From Herbinix sp. (GTDB taxonomy: Bacteria; Bacillota; Clostridia; Lachnospirales; Lachnospiraceae), in assembly GCA_029238935.1 (NCBI GenBank), contig JAQZBN010000022.1, forward strand, positions 1 through 59,400: DNA of 59,400 bases. The letters are read 5' to 3'. The notes under the pieces are model-generated. The model was not told the DNA's origin, did no database searches, and saw only the letters and a program-made list of their open reading frames with translations. Made by a program: the position numbers and the translations under genes. Shown piece after piece: positions 1-9,017 of the stretch. The number at the start of each line of letters is the position of its first letter. Positions within the stretch are counted from its first letter, which is position 1.

Positions 1-1355
1 CCTGATTCGTACCAATAATTCGCATCATCCGGGACAAAAACAGATGGCATGATCATACCCCGAAAAAGATTGTTTCTTATGACTACCTTTTCTCTTGTGC
101 TTACAAGGATTGCTCTCGTAGGACACCGGCTAAATTCACAGTGTTCAACAGTCAGCCTTGGATATCTCGAAGCATTCTCCAACGAATTACTTAGATCTGA
201 AGAACCATCGAACGTTAGCAGTGTATCATATTCATTCAACTTCTCTACCTGTATTACCGTTCGGCTGCCAATACACAACAAGGTTTCCTTATCATTAAAA
301 TCCACCAAATCACCAATAAAGAATGCTTGATACCCAAAGCTCTGAGGATGCATAAACCGAACAACTGCCTGGTTTGGTGCCGGTCGTTCCATCACATCAA
401 AATGGAATCCATGCACATTAATGCAGTCATCATGGGAACCACTGTAAAAACTATTCCCAATATAGATTTCTCCGGTACATCCTACGAAGTGATTAAAATC
501 AGCGAATCCTGCTGCTGTACGCTTTGTTTCCTCCCTCGGAGCAAAACGACAGTCATTGATTATAATCGTATTCGAGAACTGCGCTGTGAGACCAAGTCCA
601 TGCATATAATGAAAGCCAACCTGTTCAAAGCTGATTTTCTTAGAACAGGTGATAAATACTCCAACCTGTGTGCGGATATCCTGACGGAATTGATAACTGT
701 GACCGACTACAGCCCTCATTTTCTCAGTAAAATTCAATTTTAATTTATGCTCTGCAAGCTCTGTAATACTGCTTGCTTTGTCAAAAAAATTATCAATCCG
801 CCAAGTTTTATCCGTCTCCGGTGCATATTCTTGAACTTGATTATGTTTTTTGCACCAACCTCTTCCACTCCAGAAGAGCTGTCCTTCTCTCATCTCATAG
901 TCAGAATCCGGATGTATGGTTAATACCAGCTCTGTACCATCCTGAGAGATCTCAGATACCACTGCTTCCGAAATCGTTGGTCGCTTAAAATCGATATGTA
1001 AATTCTGAATAATAACATCTTCACTGTGATCAATGACCATAGTTGTCATCTCACCATGATAAATAAGCGTTGCTCCGTTGCCTTCCAATATGATATTCTT
1101 TCCGTTAACTATGTGGATCCCTATGGTTCTGGTCACATCCGGGTTTTCTTCCTTTGTTGCCGTATTGGTAATATAGTACTCCCTTTTCACAGCTTCCTCC
1201 GGATAAATATGATAGGCACCAGGTTCAAATTCAATGGCTGAGGCTTCATAGTTCTTCGCCATCTCAACTGCCATTTGAATAAAACGAGTACAGTCCTCTC
1301 CGGTATCCGGTACGATACCAAAATCCCGTAGTTTAATTATTTTTCTTTGAACCAT
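1..1355 (-). CDS. GH110-type alpha-1,3-galactosidase, 3' end beyond window
   Basis: The minus strand is open from an ATG at 1355 (preceded by a GGGAGG ribosome-binding site) to the window edge, giving the first ~451 residues. The N-terminus reads KLRDFGIVPDTGEDCTRF, the capping segment of right-handed beta-helix glycosidases. It is followed by IILEGNGATLIYHG and VIIQNLHIDFKRP, and later by FADFNHFVGCTGEIYI and a GSHDDCINVHG segment whose paired aspartates are the likely catalytic acids. These features match GH110, which removes terminal alpha-1,3-linked galactose from blood-group-B-like or linear alpha-Gal glycans and related galactans. No signal peptide is visible, so it probably acts in the cytoplasm on imported oligosaccharides. 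It is the last gene of the cluster visible here, 36 bp after the SGNH hydrolase. Family members are about 600 residues, so roughly a quarter is missing. The fold is clear; exact substrate is inference. Confidence 0.72.
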   Translation of the reverse strand, partial: MVQRKIIKLRDFGIVPDTGEDCTRFIQMAVEMAKNYEASAIEFEPGAYHIYPEEAVKREYYITNTATKEENPDVTRTIGIHIVNGKNIILEGNGATLIYHGEMTTMVIDHSEDVIIQNLHIDFKRPTISEAVVSEISQDGTELVLTIHPDSDYEMREGQLFWSGRGWCKKHNQVQEYAPETDKTWRIDNFFDKASSITELAEHKLKLNFTEKMRAVVGHSYQFRQDIRTQVGVFITCSKKISFEQVGFHYMHGLGLTAQFSNTIIINDCRFAPREETKRTAAGFADFNHFVGCTGEIYIGNSFYSGSHDDCINVHGFHFDVMERPAPNQAVVRFMHPQSFGYQAFFIGDLVDFNDKETLLCIGSRTVIQVEKLNEYDTLLTFDGSSDLSNSLENASRYPRLTVEHCEFSRCPTRAILVSTREKVVIRNNLFRGMIMPSVFVPDDANYWYES

Positions 1356-1391
1356 AGGTAAATTTCCTCCCTGTATCATAAACGTGATATC

Positions 1392-1997
1392 TTATTGTAT
1401 CATAGCATTGCGGAGAGCTTCCACTACTTTTACTGCCTGGCTCTTTGATCCGGTCTGATTGTAATGAACACCATCTCCAATACGAAACTCCTCTTTTCCA
1501 TAGGATAAGGAATATAAGTCATTGATGATCAAGTCATAATGTTCTGCAATTCTTCTTACTCGCTCATTTCTCTCAATCACTCGTTCATTATCCGTATGAT
1601 CATATCCAGTATCATCATGATAAACCGGTGTGGAAAGAGCTACGACGATCGGTGCATCACTTCGTTCCCTGATAAACCGGATGGTCTGTTCATAGAACTT
1701 TTCATACTCATCGGCGTTAAGATGATGGGCATGCAGGCCGTTATTTAGATGGATGGCATTGTATTCAAACCGTTTGTTATTTAACAGAAATCCAAGTTCC
1801 GTATCATAATCCTCATTATCCATACCCCTGGAGGATGCCATCATATTCACTACTGCCTCACCTTGAAGCAACTCCATTACCGGTCCTTTATAGTCTCTGG
1901 TAATAGAATCTCCAATTAGTAAAACCCTCGGTTTCTCCAGGTTGGTTTCATCTTCAATCCAAAAATCGCACCATTCAATATATTCTATTTTACTCAT
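1392..1997 (-). CDS. SGNH/GDSL-family hydrolase
   Basis: A 201-residue protein with block I LLIGDSITRDY (nucleophile Ser), an LNNGLHAH segment at the block III Asn position, and a C-terminal DGVHYNQTGS carrying the Asp-x-x-His pair. That is the full Ser-Asp-His set of an SGNH hydrolase. Members act as carbohydrate esterases (deacetylases), lipases or related ester hydrolases. There is no signal peptide, so it is cytoplasmic. Its ATG at 1997 lies inside the last codons of the GH95-like gene (8-bp overlap) and the RBS GGAG is within that gene, so the two are probably translationally coupled. Given its position among glycosidases, removal of O-acyl groups from imported oligosaccharides is the most likely job, but this is inferred from context only. 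Confidence 0.75.
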   Translation of the reverse strand: MSKIEYIEWCDFWIEDETNLEKPRVLLIGDSITRDYKGPVMELLQGEAVVNMMASSRGMDNEDYDTELGFLLNNKRFEYNAIHLNNGLHAHHLNADEYEKFYEQTIRFIRERSDAPIVVALSTPVYHDDTGYDHTDNERVIERNERVRRIAEHYDLIINDLYSLSYGKEEFRIGDGVHYNQTGSKSQAVKVVEALRNAMIQ

Positions 1998-4206
1998 GTT
2001 CTACTCCAAAAACAATGGTTTTTCCTTTTACTAAGGATATGGTATAGGTATCCTCTGTCGGAAGCGTTTGTCCATCATAAGTTAATACACCACTTAACTT
2101 AGCAAAAGAGAATTTAATTGTTTCATCACAATTCGCAGTTACGGTTACTGTTTTTATCTTATAATGCTCCATTACTACAGAAATCTGATGTCCACCTTCC
2201 ACGGTTAGATCTTTGCAGGAACAGCTATTCCATTCATCCGGAATGCCATACGCCACATAAACGGTATCTTTTGACCGATGTACAAACATCTCGCTTAAAG
2301 CTGCCGGTACCATAAACCCAGCTTCTACCGTAAATGCATCGGAGGATTCCCCTGCATTGGTATCAGAAATCTTTAAGATACCATTTTGATTTGGATCACC
2401 GTTGACAACGAAGGTGTTACGGGCACGGAAGCCCATACAATAGATTTCTAACATCATTCGAGCCATATTCCCTTTTCCACATCTAGCTGCAAAAATCGAT
2501 AGATAAGGAAAGGACCATGCTGCATATTCCATAAATCCTTGATCAATTACGGTATTTAACGATTTCTCCGCTGTTTTGCTATGGATATCTGTTCCCAAAG
2601 GAAAGATCGGATAAAGTTGGCAAAAATGACGATGGGATTCAAATACATCTTCCTCCGGGAATAACGGATATCCCTTATCGGTTGTTTTTAAAGGTGTCAA
2701 TTTCTTTCTAAACTCAGCATACTTTTCACTATTTTTCCCTAAGAGATTGGAATAATTTTCCATGTTCTCCAGGAGATAATGCAAGGAGCTGATTACTACC
2801 GTCGCATCGTCTTTGATTAGCATCGGACCATGTTTAAATACCTCCGGTGAATTGGTAAATGGAATATGGTAATAACCATCCTCTCCTTCATATGCAATTC
2901 CCATGTACAGGTTAAGCACTTTTTCTACAAAAGGATAAACACTACTTTCTAATTTATCAAGTCTTCTGGAGAACTCATAGTACCAGCAAAAATCGGTAGC
3001 AACAAATAACTCCGGTCCCAGTAACATATTCCAGAAGCACCACTCACCGCCAACACCGTATCCATCCGGACCCATCATAACCGGACAATGTATGGCATCT
3101 TTAATGCCAAACAGCTTATATGCCCGTTCGGATAACCGAGGCATTGATTGTGTATAGTAGTTAATATAAGCTTCTGCTAGTTCTATATGATTGGTTTTGT
3201 AAACCGGCCAATAACAAGCCTGCACATTCAAATCATTATGCCAGTCTCCATACCAAGCAGGCATTCTGGAATCATTATTCCACACACCCTGTAGGGTAAC
3301 CGGCCAGGAATTCTTTCTCTCGTTGGAGAAGATTTTATACATCTCCTGATAGAAGGATTGTTGAAGACGATCGTTTGGTATCGTGATATCAAAACGGTTC
3401 CAGAATTCGTTCCATGAAGCATCATGAGCATCCTTAAACTTACCTTCCATCTCTACATAACTGTGAAGAAGCTCTGCGTTCTTATTCACCAGTTCTTTCT
3501 TTGTTGTACTGCTAAGGAAGGACTTAAGTTCATCCTGGTCTTTTAAGTTATCTGCATTTAATGTTATGTAGACATGACCGGGCTTTTCAATCAAACTGAT
3601 TACTGCTAAACTACATTCTGAATATGGCTGCAGAACATGGGTTACCTGTTCTTCCTTCTCTTCCTGATACTTCGGATAATTCCAGTAAGCCAGTTGAGGC
3701 AGATTTCCATTTGCAGTATCCCAACCCTTGATTTCTACCTTGGAATTTGTGGTATCTAATTGCACCTTTAATACATTCACATTAGAATCAACATATACCT
3801 GGCAATTTACCACTGTTCCATTTTGTAGAGTTACTTTCATATCCGAGCATCCGGTATCAAGATTAATCTCTCCGTAGAAATCTGTAATAACATCTTCCAA
3901 TGAAATATTTAAACTAAGGCCCGGAAGATGGGTACGCCACATTCTTGGTTCCTGTAAATTATTCTGTACAGTGTAAGTGCCGTTATGAAATTTCTCCGGC
4001 TCTCTGACAAAATCCTGGAACTTTGCGGCCGGCATATCCTCTGTGGTATCTCTTGTTTCCCATAATCTCACATGATCTACGGAAAAACGAAGAGACTTTT
4101 CAACTACATATAAAAATCCTCCCATACAGCCATTGCCCCAAAACAGACCTTCATTAAAACGTTTTGGCATCCAGTCAATGACCAGCTTTTTCTGCTCTTT
4201 TGCCAT
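1990..4206 (-). CDS. GH95-like glycoside hydrolase (alpha-L-fucosidase/galactosidase family)
   Basis: A 738-residue cytosolic protein with the GH95 layout: an N-terminal beta-sandwich (GLFWGNGCMGGFLY, residues ~20-33), then an (alpha/alpha)6 barrel with LQGVWNND (~305-312), HNDLNVQACYWP (323-334), TNSPE (451-455), and a C-terminal beta domain. GH95 enzymes are inverting alpha-1,2-L-fucosidases or alpha-L-galactosidases. By eye, E455 matches the general acid. However, the first of the two active-site Asn appears as D325 (second Asn kept as N327), and the base Asp near the C-terminal helix appears as E628. The member is therefore divergent and may have a different specificity. RBS GGAG sits 6 bp before the ATG; the gene couples to the downstream SGNH hydrolase. 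No signal peptide is present. Confidence 0.65.
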   Translation of the reverse strand: MAKEQKKLVIDWMPKRFNEGLFWGNGCMGGFLYVVEKSLRFSVDHVRLWETRDTTEDMPAAKFQDFVREPEKFHNGTYTVQNNLQEPRMWRTHLPGLSLNISLEDVITDFYGEINLDTGCSDMKVTLQNGTVVNCQVYVDSNVNVLKVQLDTTNSKVEIKGWDTANGNLPQLAYWNYPKYQEEKEEQVTHVLQPYSECSLAVISLIEKPGHVYITLNADNLKDQDELKSFLSSTTKKELVNKNAELLHSYVEMEGKFKDAHDASWNEFWNRFDITIPNDRLQQSFYQEMYKIFSNERKNSWPVTLQGVWNNDSRMPAWYGDWHNDLNVQACYWPVYKTNHIELAEAYINYYTQSMPRLSERAYKLFGIKDAIHCPVMMGPDGYGVGGEWCFWNMLLGPELFVATDFCWYYEFSRRLDKLESSVYPFVEKVLNLYMGIAYEGEDGYYHIPFTNSPEVFKHGPMLIKDDATVVISSLHYLLENMENYSNLLGKNSEKYAEFRKKLTPLKTTDKGYPLFPEEDVFESHRHFCQLYPIFPLGTDIHSKTAEKSLNTVIDQGFMEYAAWSFPYLSIFAARCGKGNMARMMLEIYCMGFRARNTFVVNGDPNQNGILKISDTNAGESSDAFTVEAGFMVPAALSEMFVHRSKDTVYVAYGIPDEWNSCSCKDLTVEGGHQISVVMEHYKIKTVTVTANCDETIKFSFAKLSGVLTYDGQTLPTEDTYTISLVKGKTIVFGVEHE

Positions 4207-4296
4207 AATAAACTCCTATCTGCATCTTTTCCTCCAGTGAACAACCGGGTGAAAATATATGCTCTTTGTTAAATATAGTTATCACGTCCAAAATTA

Positions 4297-4320
4297 GGGG
4301 AAGATAAAATCATCTTCCCC
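4297..4320 (-). terminator. Intercistronic hairpin after the GH36 alpha-galactosidase gene
   Basis: A perfect 9-bp inverted repeat (GGGGAAGAT / ATCTTCCCC, loop of 6) lies 90 bp past the alpha-galactosidase stop codon and 91 bp before the GH95-like gene. On the minus strand it is followed only by TAATTTT, so it may be a leaky terminator or an mRNA-stabilising hairpin rather than the end of the operon. Confidence 0.45.
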
Positions 4321-4409
4321 TTATTATTTACATTGTATTACATCCTTTTATAACGATTAAATCTATAACCACTCATAATTAGTTCTCTCATTCCATCAAC
4401 TAACAAGAA

Positions 4410-6500
4410 TTAACCCCTAGTTAATTTGAAGTACTGACTGTCAAAATCACCCCATAAGCTGGTTTCTATACCAACCTTCATCAGGGTACTTCCGTGAAGT
4501 TTTAACTCCGTACCTTCTACCTGATACATCGCATTCGGATCCAGACCCTGTAATACGAGGTATGGCATTACATCTCCAAATTGATAACCCTGGCGGAATG
4601 CAAATACCACAACTTCTTTTTCATCCTGACTGATGTATTCCACAGCATGAAGAGAACTCTCTCTCACGGAGGACAAACGGTATTGCTTACCATATTGAAC
4701 GGTTTCTCTAATGTCCTTGTAAATAGCAATGTATTTTTTAAATTCCTCTAATACTTCCTCATTAAAATTACTGATATTTGCACCAATTCCAAGAACGCCC
4801 ATCATGGAGGAATGGAAACGATAGCTGTAAGGTCTCTCGTATTTTCTATCACAATGAGAGGATGCATCGGTTACCCAGCTGGTCATAATTCTTGGGGCAT
4901 AGAATAAGGAAAAGCCTTCCTGAATGAAAAGTCTTTCGTATGCATCGGTATTATCACTTGGCCAGCATTGATCTGCGTACTGAAGAATACCAAGGTCAAT
5001 TCTGGAACCGCCACCGGCACAAACTTCAAATTCTACATGAGGGAACTTAGCCCGGAGTTCTTTCCATATCTCATATAGAGCCTGCGCATGCTTAAACCAA
5101 AGCTCTTTATCCTTCGCTGTATCGCCAACACTAACATCCGTTAAGGTTTTGTTCATATCCCACTTTATAAAAGTAATATCTTTATTCTCAGATAATAAAC
5201 CTGACATGAAGCCGAGGATGTATTCTTTTACTTCTTTCTTGCTGATATTTAATGTATATTGATTTCTTGCCTGCATCGGTTCCTGATCCTTAAAACGGTA
5301 AATCCAATCCGGATGAGCTCTATATAAATCACTGTCTGGATTGACTGCTTCCGGTTCTACCCAGATACCAAAGTCCATACCAAGGCTCTTTACATAATCA
5401 ATAAACTCAGAGATACCCTTCGGGAATTTTTCTTTGTTTACATACCAGTCACCAAGTCCTGCTTTGTCATTGTGTCTCATGCCAAACCAGCCATCATCGA
5501 TAACAAATAACTCAACACCGATCTTTGCTGCTCTTTCTGCCAAAGCCTTTTGACTATCCACTCTTACATCAAAGTAGGTAGCTTCCCAGGAATTATACAG
5601 TACTCTTGCGAGACTGCGCTTCGGAAAAATATGATCCACTTCAAATGCGTGGAGCTTGCGACTCATCTCACCGTAGCCTTCAGATGAAAATCCAACTGTC
5701 ATTGCAGGAGTTTTTATGGATTCCCCTTTCGTTAAGGTGAACATGAAATCAAAATTACTGATTCCTCCTGTAATCTTAACATTATCATAGATCGTCTTTT
5801 CAAAGGAGATCTGCCAGTTGTTGCTGTAGCCTAATAGACCAAACCAAACATTTCCTGATTTTTCGGTTGCAGTACCATCATCTAGAGCAAAGCTCGGATT
5901 AAAATGAGGACCTGTATTTCCGCAACGGGACTGAATGGTAAATGCACCGGTGGTTAAATATTGATCATTGATATTCGATTCACCCGCCCATTTTCCGGTT
6001 AAATATTTTACTCGATAGTTATTTAGTTTCGGAATGCTTAAGGAAGCTGATTTTAAGTTTTCAATGATTACCTCTTCACCGTCATTGTAAACTTCAGCAT
6101 AACGGGAAATGATATCGTATTCTGCGTATACATCATAAAAGAGAGTAACATAAAGATCGGAATAGCTGTTTTTATATCGAAATGTTAGACGATCCATGTC
6201 CTTATTTACGGTTTCGATCGAATAATCTATAAATTTCATATCCAGTTTTCTTATCTCGGGATAACTAATCTTTAAGCAGCTTTCTAAGAAGGAAAATCCG
6301 GTCCAAAATCCGTACTCTTCTCTCTCTGCATTGATATTCATATCGAAGCTGCTATGTCCTCGTTCTTTCACTAAATAAGATAAATCCTCACCGTGAATCT
6401 TATCACCCCAGTAAATATTGTGTGGGCAATGTTCGTTAGCAAATACATAGGATGAATTCTTTGTCTCAATATTAAATAAGTTATTGTTATATGTAATCAA
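4410..6500 (-). CDS. GH36 alpha-galactosidase
   Basis: A 696-residue clan GH-D enzyme. The N-terminal beta-supersandwich (to ~290) leads to the barrel entry LYNSWEATYFD (301-311), then VIDDGWFG (333-340) and GIWVEPEAVNPDSDLY. The nucleophile is D448 in IKWDMN and the acid/base is D516 in SDNTDA, after CAGGGSR. These are the signatures of retaining GH36 alpha-galactosidases that cleave terminal alpha-1,6 (and other) galactose from melibiose, raffinose-family sugars or galactomannan oligosaccharides. It is somewhat shorter than the usual ~720-740 residues. There is no signal peptide, so it is intracellular. The start is a TTG at 6500 placed 6 bp after a GGAGG. It is unlike the two GH36-like paralogues upstream, so it is not part of that duplication. 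Confidence 0.92.
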   Translation of the reverse strand: MITYNNNLFNIETKNSSYVFANEHCPHNIYWGDKIHGEDLSYLVKERGHSSFDMNINAEREEYGFWTGFSFLESCLKISYPEIRKLDMKFIDYSIETVNKDMDRLTFRYKNSYSDLYVTLFYDVYAEYDIISRYAEVYNDGEEVIIENLKSASLSIPKLNNYRVKYLTGKWAGESNINDQYLTTGAFTIQSRCGNTGPHFNPSFALDDGTATEKSGNVWFGLLGYSNNWQISFEKTIYDNVKITGGISNFDFMFTLTKGESIKTPAMTVGFSSEGYGEMSRKLHAFEVDHIFPKRSLARVLYNSWEATYFDVRVDSQKALAERAAKIGVELFVIDDGWFGMRHNDKAGLGDWYVNKEKFPKGISEFIDYVKSLGMDFGIWVEPEAVNPDSDLYRAHPDWIYRFKDQEPMQARNQYTLNISKKEVKEYILGFMSGLLSENKDITFIKWDMNKTLTDVSVGDTAKDKELWFKHAQALYEIWKELRAKFPHVEFEVCAGGGSRIDLGILQYADQCWPSDNTDAYERLFIQEGFSLFYAPRIMTSWVTDASSHCDRKYERPYSYRFHSSMMGVLGIGANISNFNEEVLEEFKKYIAIYKDIRETVQYGKQYRLSSVRESSLHAVEYISQDEKEVVVFAFRQGYQFGDVMPYLVLQGLDPNAMYQVEGTELKLHGSTLMKVGIETSLWGDFDSQYFKLTRG

Positions 6501-6626
6501 GGGATACCTCCAAATTATGACACGTTGTCACTTTCTTTCTTAATGTTTATCAATTCTTGATTTATTGTTATGTAAGCCGTAAGATCTACATTCGTTGTTA
6601 AAATAAGTTTAAATTTTCTAAAAGAA

Positions 6627-6668
6627 ATATCAAAAGCACTTAAAGAAGGAAACCTTAAGCTTTGATAT
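6627..6668 (-). terminator. Inverted repeat between two GH36 genes, possible attenuator
   Basis: The 262-bp gap 6501-6762 contains an imperfect inverted repeat (ATATCAAA-GC-TTAA arms, with small bulges) followed on the minus strand by a T-rich stretch. The right arm includes the 14-bp palindrome CTTTGATATCAAAG. A second small hairpin lies near 6702-6728. They sit between the cytosolic GH36-like gene and the GH36 alpha-galactosidase, and may lower downstream expression or act as a processing site. Confidence 0.4.
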
Positions 6669-6762
6669 CAAAGGACATGGTTTTGTCAAAACAAGTAAGT
6701 CCTATGAGTACTGAAGTACCCATAGAACATTTTTCTATCTATTTCATTATCAATGCTGCGTA

Positions 6763-8832
6763 TTATTTAGGAAATGATTCATCGGCCTGATAGATTTTAA
6801 ATAGCTTCGGTTCCGCTTCCATCAGGGAAATTCTTATCTTTGATTGTATTTGTTCTGTTTGCATGGAACAAAGATCATACATAAGATATTCCTCCTCTGG
6901 ATCAAGCCCGATCCGTACTGCATCGAGAACCATAACTTTTTTCTCTTCCGAACTATAATTAAATACCGCAAGATAAGTGATATTTTTTATCTCATCGTAT
7001 CTTAGGAAGCAATCACAAGCCCTATCTCCGGTGTTTCCTTCCACTGGTCGAAAGCTTACTCCTGCTTTTGCAATCCGGTTAATCTCTTCGTTTGTTAAGA
7101 CCTCCCGTGTGCGCTTTCTAGCCTCTTCAATACGAAAATCATCACTGTCAATCATCATCGTCCCCGCAATTGCAGAGGAGATATAGCGAGTTAAACCTTC
7201 ATTATAAAGAATTGGATCCAGATGATTGTAGCTGTTATATACCACAATATGATCCGGGTCATTGAACCGATAGACGGTTTCGTTCATCCACCAGCCATAG
7301 GTTAAAGAATTTAACATATATTCCGCAAAATTAATCGTCCCAAAAATGTCACAGGAAATTCGGCGGCTATGGGCGTACTGGCTTGGGAATAACGGCGCGA
7401 TGGAAAGACTGATGAAAAATTCTTGATGATCGATCTCTTCCTTCATCATATCTATAATCTGTTGCATTCCATAATTATACGCACCGATACCTGTGGTGAT
7501 TTCTTTATTAAAATGGACACCTTCTACAGCTCCGTGGGTCATAAAATCCATCTTCACATATTGATATCCCCATTCCCGAAACTTATCAAATTGCTTCTTT
7601 AAGCGCATGGTATTGCCCGGATGGGTTGGATCAATGGAATAACCAGAGTCAAGAGGCGGTAGGGTATTTCCCTGTTCGTCTTTTAATAACAACTCTTCCC
7701 AGATATACTTATCCTCCGTACCATCCACGATACCGGAGGTGTTTTTTCCTCCCCAGAAAGTAAATGGTGTGGTATAGATCCCTGGTTTCTGACCATTCTT
7801 CTTTACGTGATTTGCTGCCGCAATCAACTGCTCTTCCGTTAACTTATTCCAGCCAGCGTCAAAGTTAATAAATACGACTCCGTTGGCACTGAAGCTGTTG
7901 TGTTGTAACTGTTCTTTTACAAAATCAGAGGAATTTACATAAATGTCATAATTAATATCCTTGGCAACTGCCGACCAGCTGTTCCACCCCATCGGGATTC
8001 CTTTGTCCCAAGGAAGAGGTGGTGTAATTATGCCATTGGCTGCCCCATAAGCTTCCATTCCACAGCGATAATCCTCATAAAAGCCAACAAATATCTTAGG
8101 TGAGGATACGGTAGTCCCGGTTACATAGCCATGGGGAAGGGTATCTCTTGTCTGTTTGGAAGTAATTCCACCAAATACGGTAAGACCTGTTAGTTCTTTG
8201 TTACCACCCTGTTCTGCTTTAATACCTGTCTTCCAGGTATCGTGGGTAACTGATCCGAGGATCACACCATGTCTGGTATCATTGTTAAAGATTGAAGTAA
8301 CTTCATAACTTTCTGTAACCTCCGAAATCGGCATTGCGTTATAACGAATAAAATCATCGTTGTCAAAAGGAACAAATAAAAAGCGTAAATCCCCATCCTC
8401 TGCAAAGGTTAACTTATCTACCGATAGCGGTGCTATGTAATTGGTTTTTACAGTACCCTGTGCTGTAATAACAGCATCCAGGAGAATATAGTCCCAAACT
8501 TCATAAACATAGAAGTTTTGGAATAGGGCTAGACCATCTTCCAGGTCTGTTTGTACGGTGAGCCTGATCCCCTCGCCAAAGCCATCGATTTGTTTGACTA
8601 CAGTAAAACTTCTTTTTCCACCAGAAATTTTACTCGTTACCGTAGCTCCATCCGCTAGTTTCATGTCAGCAGATACACCGGTGAGTTTCATCACTCCCTC
8701 TTCATTGCAGATATCTACTGTACCCTCTACCAAATTATAAATTAATCTGGCTTTGCCGTTTGTACATAGGATTTGATTCTCCTTTTGTACTACCCTGATG
8801 TTGTTCTTACAAAAGACTTCCTCATTCTCCAT
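6763..8832 (-). CDS. GH36-like (clan GH-D) glycoside hydrolase, cytosolic
   Basis: A 689-residue protein with an N-terminal beta-sandwich (1-~265), then a barrel entered at GIPMGWNSWSAV (278-289). It carries INFDAGWNK (322-330), YVKMDFM with candidate nucleophile D429, and RRISCDIF with candidate acid/base D495, placed as in clan GH-D (GH27/GH36). The set resembles the GH36 branch that includes alpha-N-acetylgalactosaminidases and alpha-galactosidases of gut and soil anaerobes more than classical melibiases. Specificity cannot be read from sequence. It has no signal peptide. It is a close paralogue of the membrane-anchored protein encoded at 9018-11294; long stretches after ~270 are nearly identical. 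RBS GGAGG is 7 bp before the ATG. Probable role: exo-removal of alpha-linked Gal or GalNAc from imported oligosaccharides. Confidence 0.75.
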   Translation of the reverse strand: MENEEVFCKNNIRVVQKENQILCTNGKARLIYNLVEGTVDICNEEGVMKLTGVSADMKLADGATVTSKISGGKRSFTVVKQIDGFGEGIRLTVQTDLEDGLALFQNFYVYEVWDYILLDAVITAQGTVKTNYIAPLSVDKLTFAEDGDLRFLFVPFDNDDFIRYNAMPISEVTESYEVTSIFNNDTRHGVILGSVTHDTWKTGIKAEQGGNKELTGLTVFGGITSKQTRDTLPHGYVTGTTVSSPKIFVGFYEDYRCGMEAYGAANGIITPPLPWDKGIPMGWNSWSAVAKDINYDIYVNSSDFVKEQLQHNSFSANGVVFINFDAGWNKLTEEQLIAAANHVKKNGQKPGIYTTPFTFWGGKNTSGIVDGTEDKYIWEELLLKDEQGNTLPPLDSGYSIDPTHPGNTMRLKKQFDKFREWGYQYVKMDFMTHGAVEGVHFNKEITTGIGAYNYGMQQIIDMMKEEIDHQEFFISLSIAPLFPSQYAHSRRISCDIFGTINFAEYMLNSLTYGWWMNETVYRFNDPDHIVVYNSYNHLDPILYNEGLTRYISSAIAGTMMIDSDDFRIEEARKRTREVLTNEEINRIAKAGVSFRPVEGNTGDRACDCFLRYDEIKNITYLAVFNYSSEEKKVMVLDAVRIGLDPEEEYLMYDLCSMQTEQIQSKIRISLMEAEPKLFKIYQADESFPK

Positions 8833-8928
8833 GATGTCCTCCTCGCTTATTCCATTGATAAGCCATTGTTCTAAAGTTATCTTGTACTCTCCAACAATAC
8901 ATTACATATGAAACCCATAAATTATGAA

Positions 8929-8987
8929 AAGCTGATAAAGCTTTACGTTGCTATGTGCGAAATATCATCATAAATCTTTATCAGCTT
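8929..8987 (-). terminator. Long-loop hairpin between the paralogous GH36-like genes
   Basis: Twelve-base perfect arms (AAGCTGATAAAG / CTTTATCAGCTT) separated by 35 bases lie in the 185-bp gap between the two paralogues. On the minus strand the stem is followed by TTTTCATAATTT. A weak terminator or RNA-processing hairpin is plausible. The rest of the gap holds nothing recognisable except the RBS of the downstream gene. Confidence 0.4.
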
Positions 8988-9017
8988 CCTTACTAAGTAG
9001 TTATCTTTCTTGCTAAA

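Noticed and set aside
49..1241. Four plus-strand open frames of 71-138 codons
   Set aside because: They lie opposite a continuous minus-strand frame with a good ribosome site and clear GH110 motifs, and encode no recognisable protein.
6661..6674. Palindrome CTTTGATATCAAAG near the TTTGATATCAAAGG stretch as an operator
   Set aside because: It forms part of a larger hairpin inside the operon and has no second copy near any promoter in the window.
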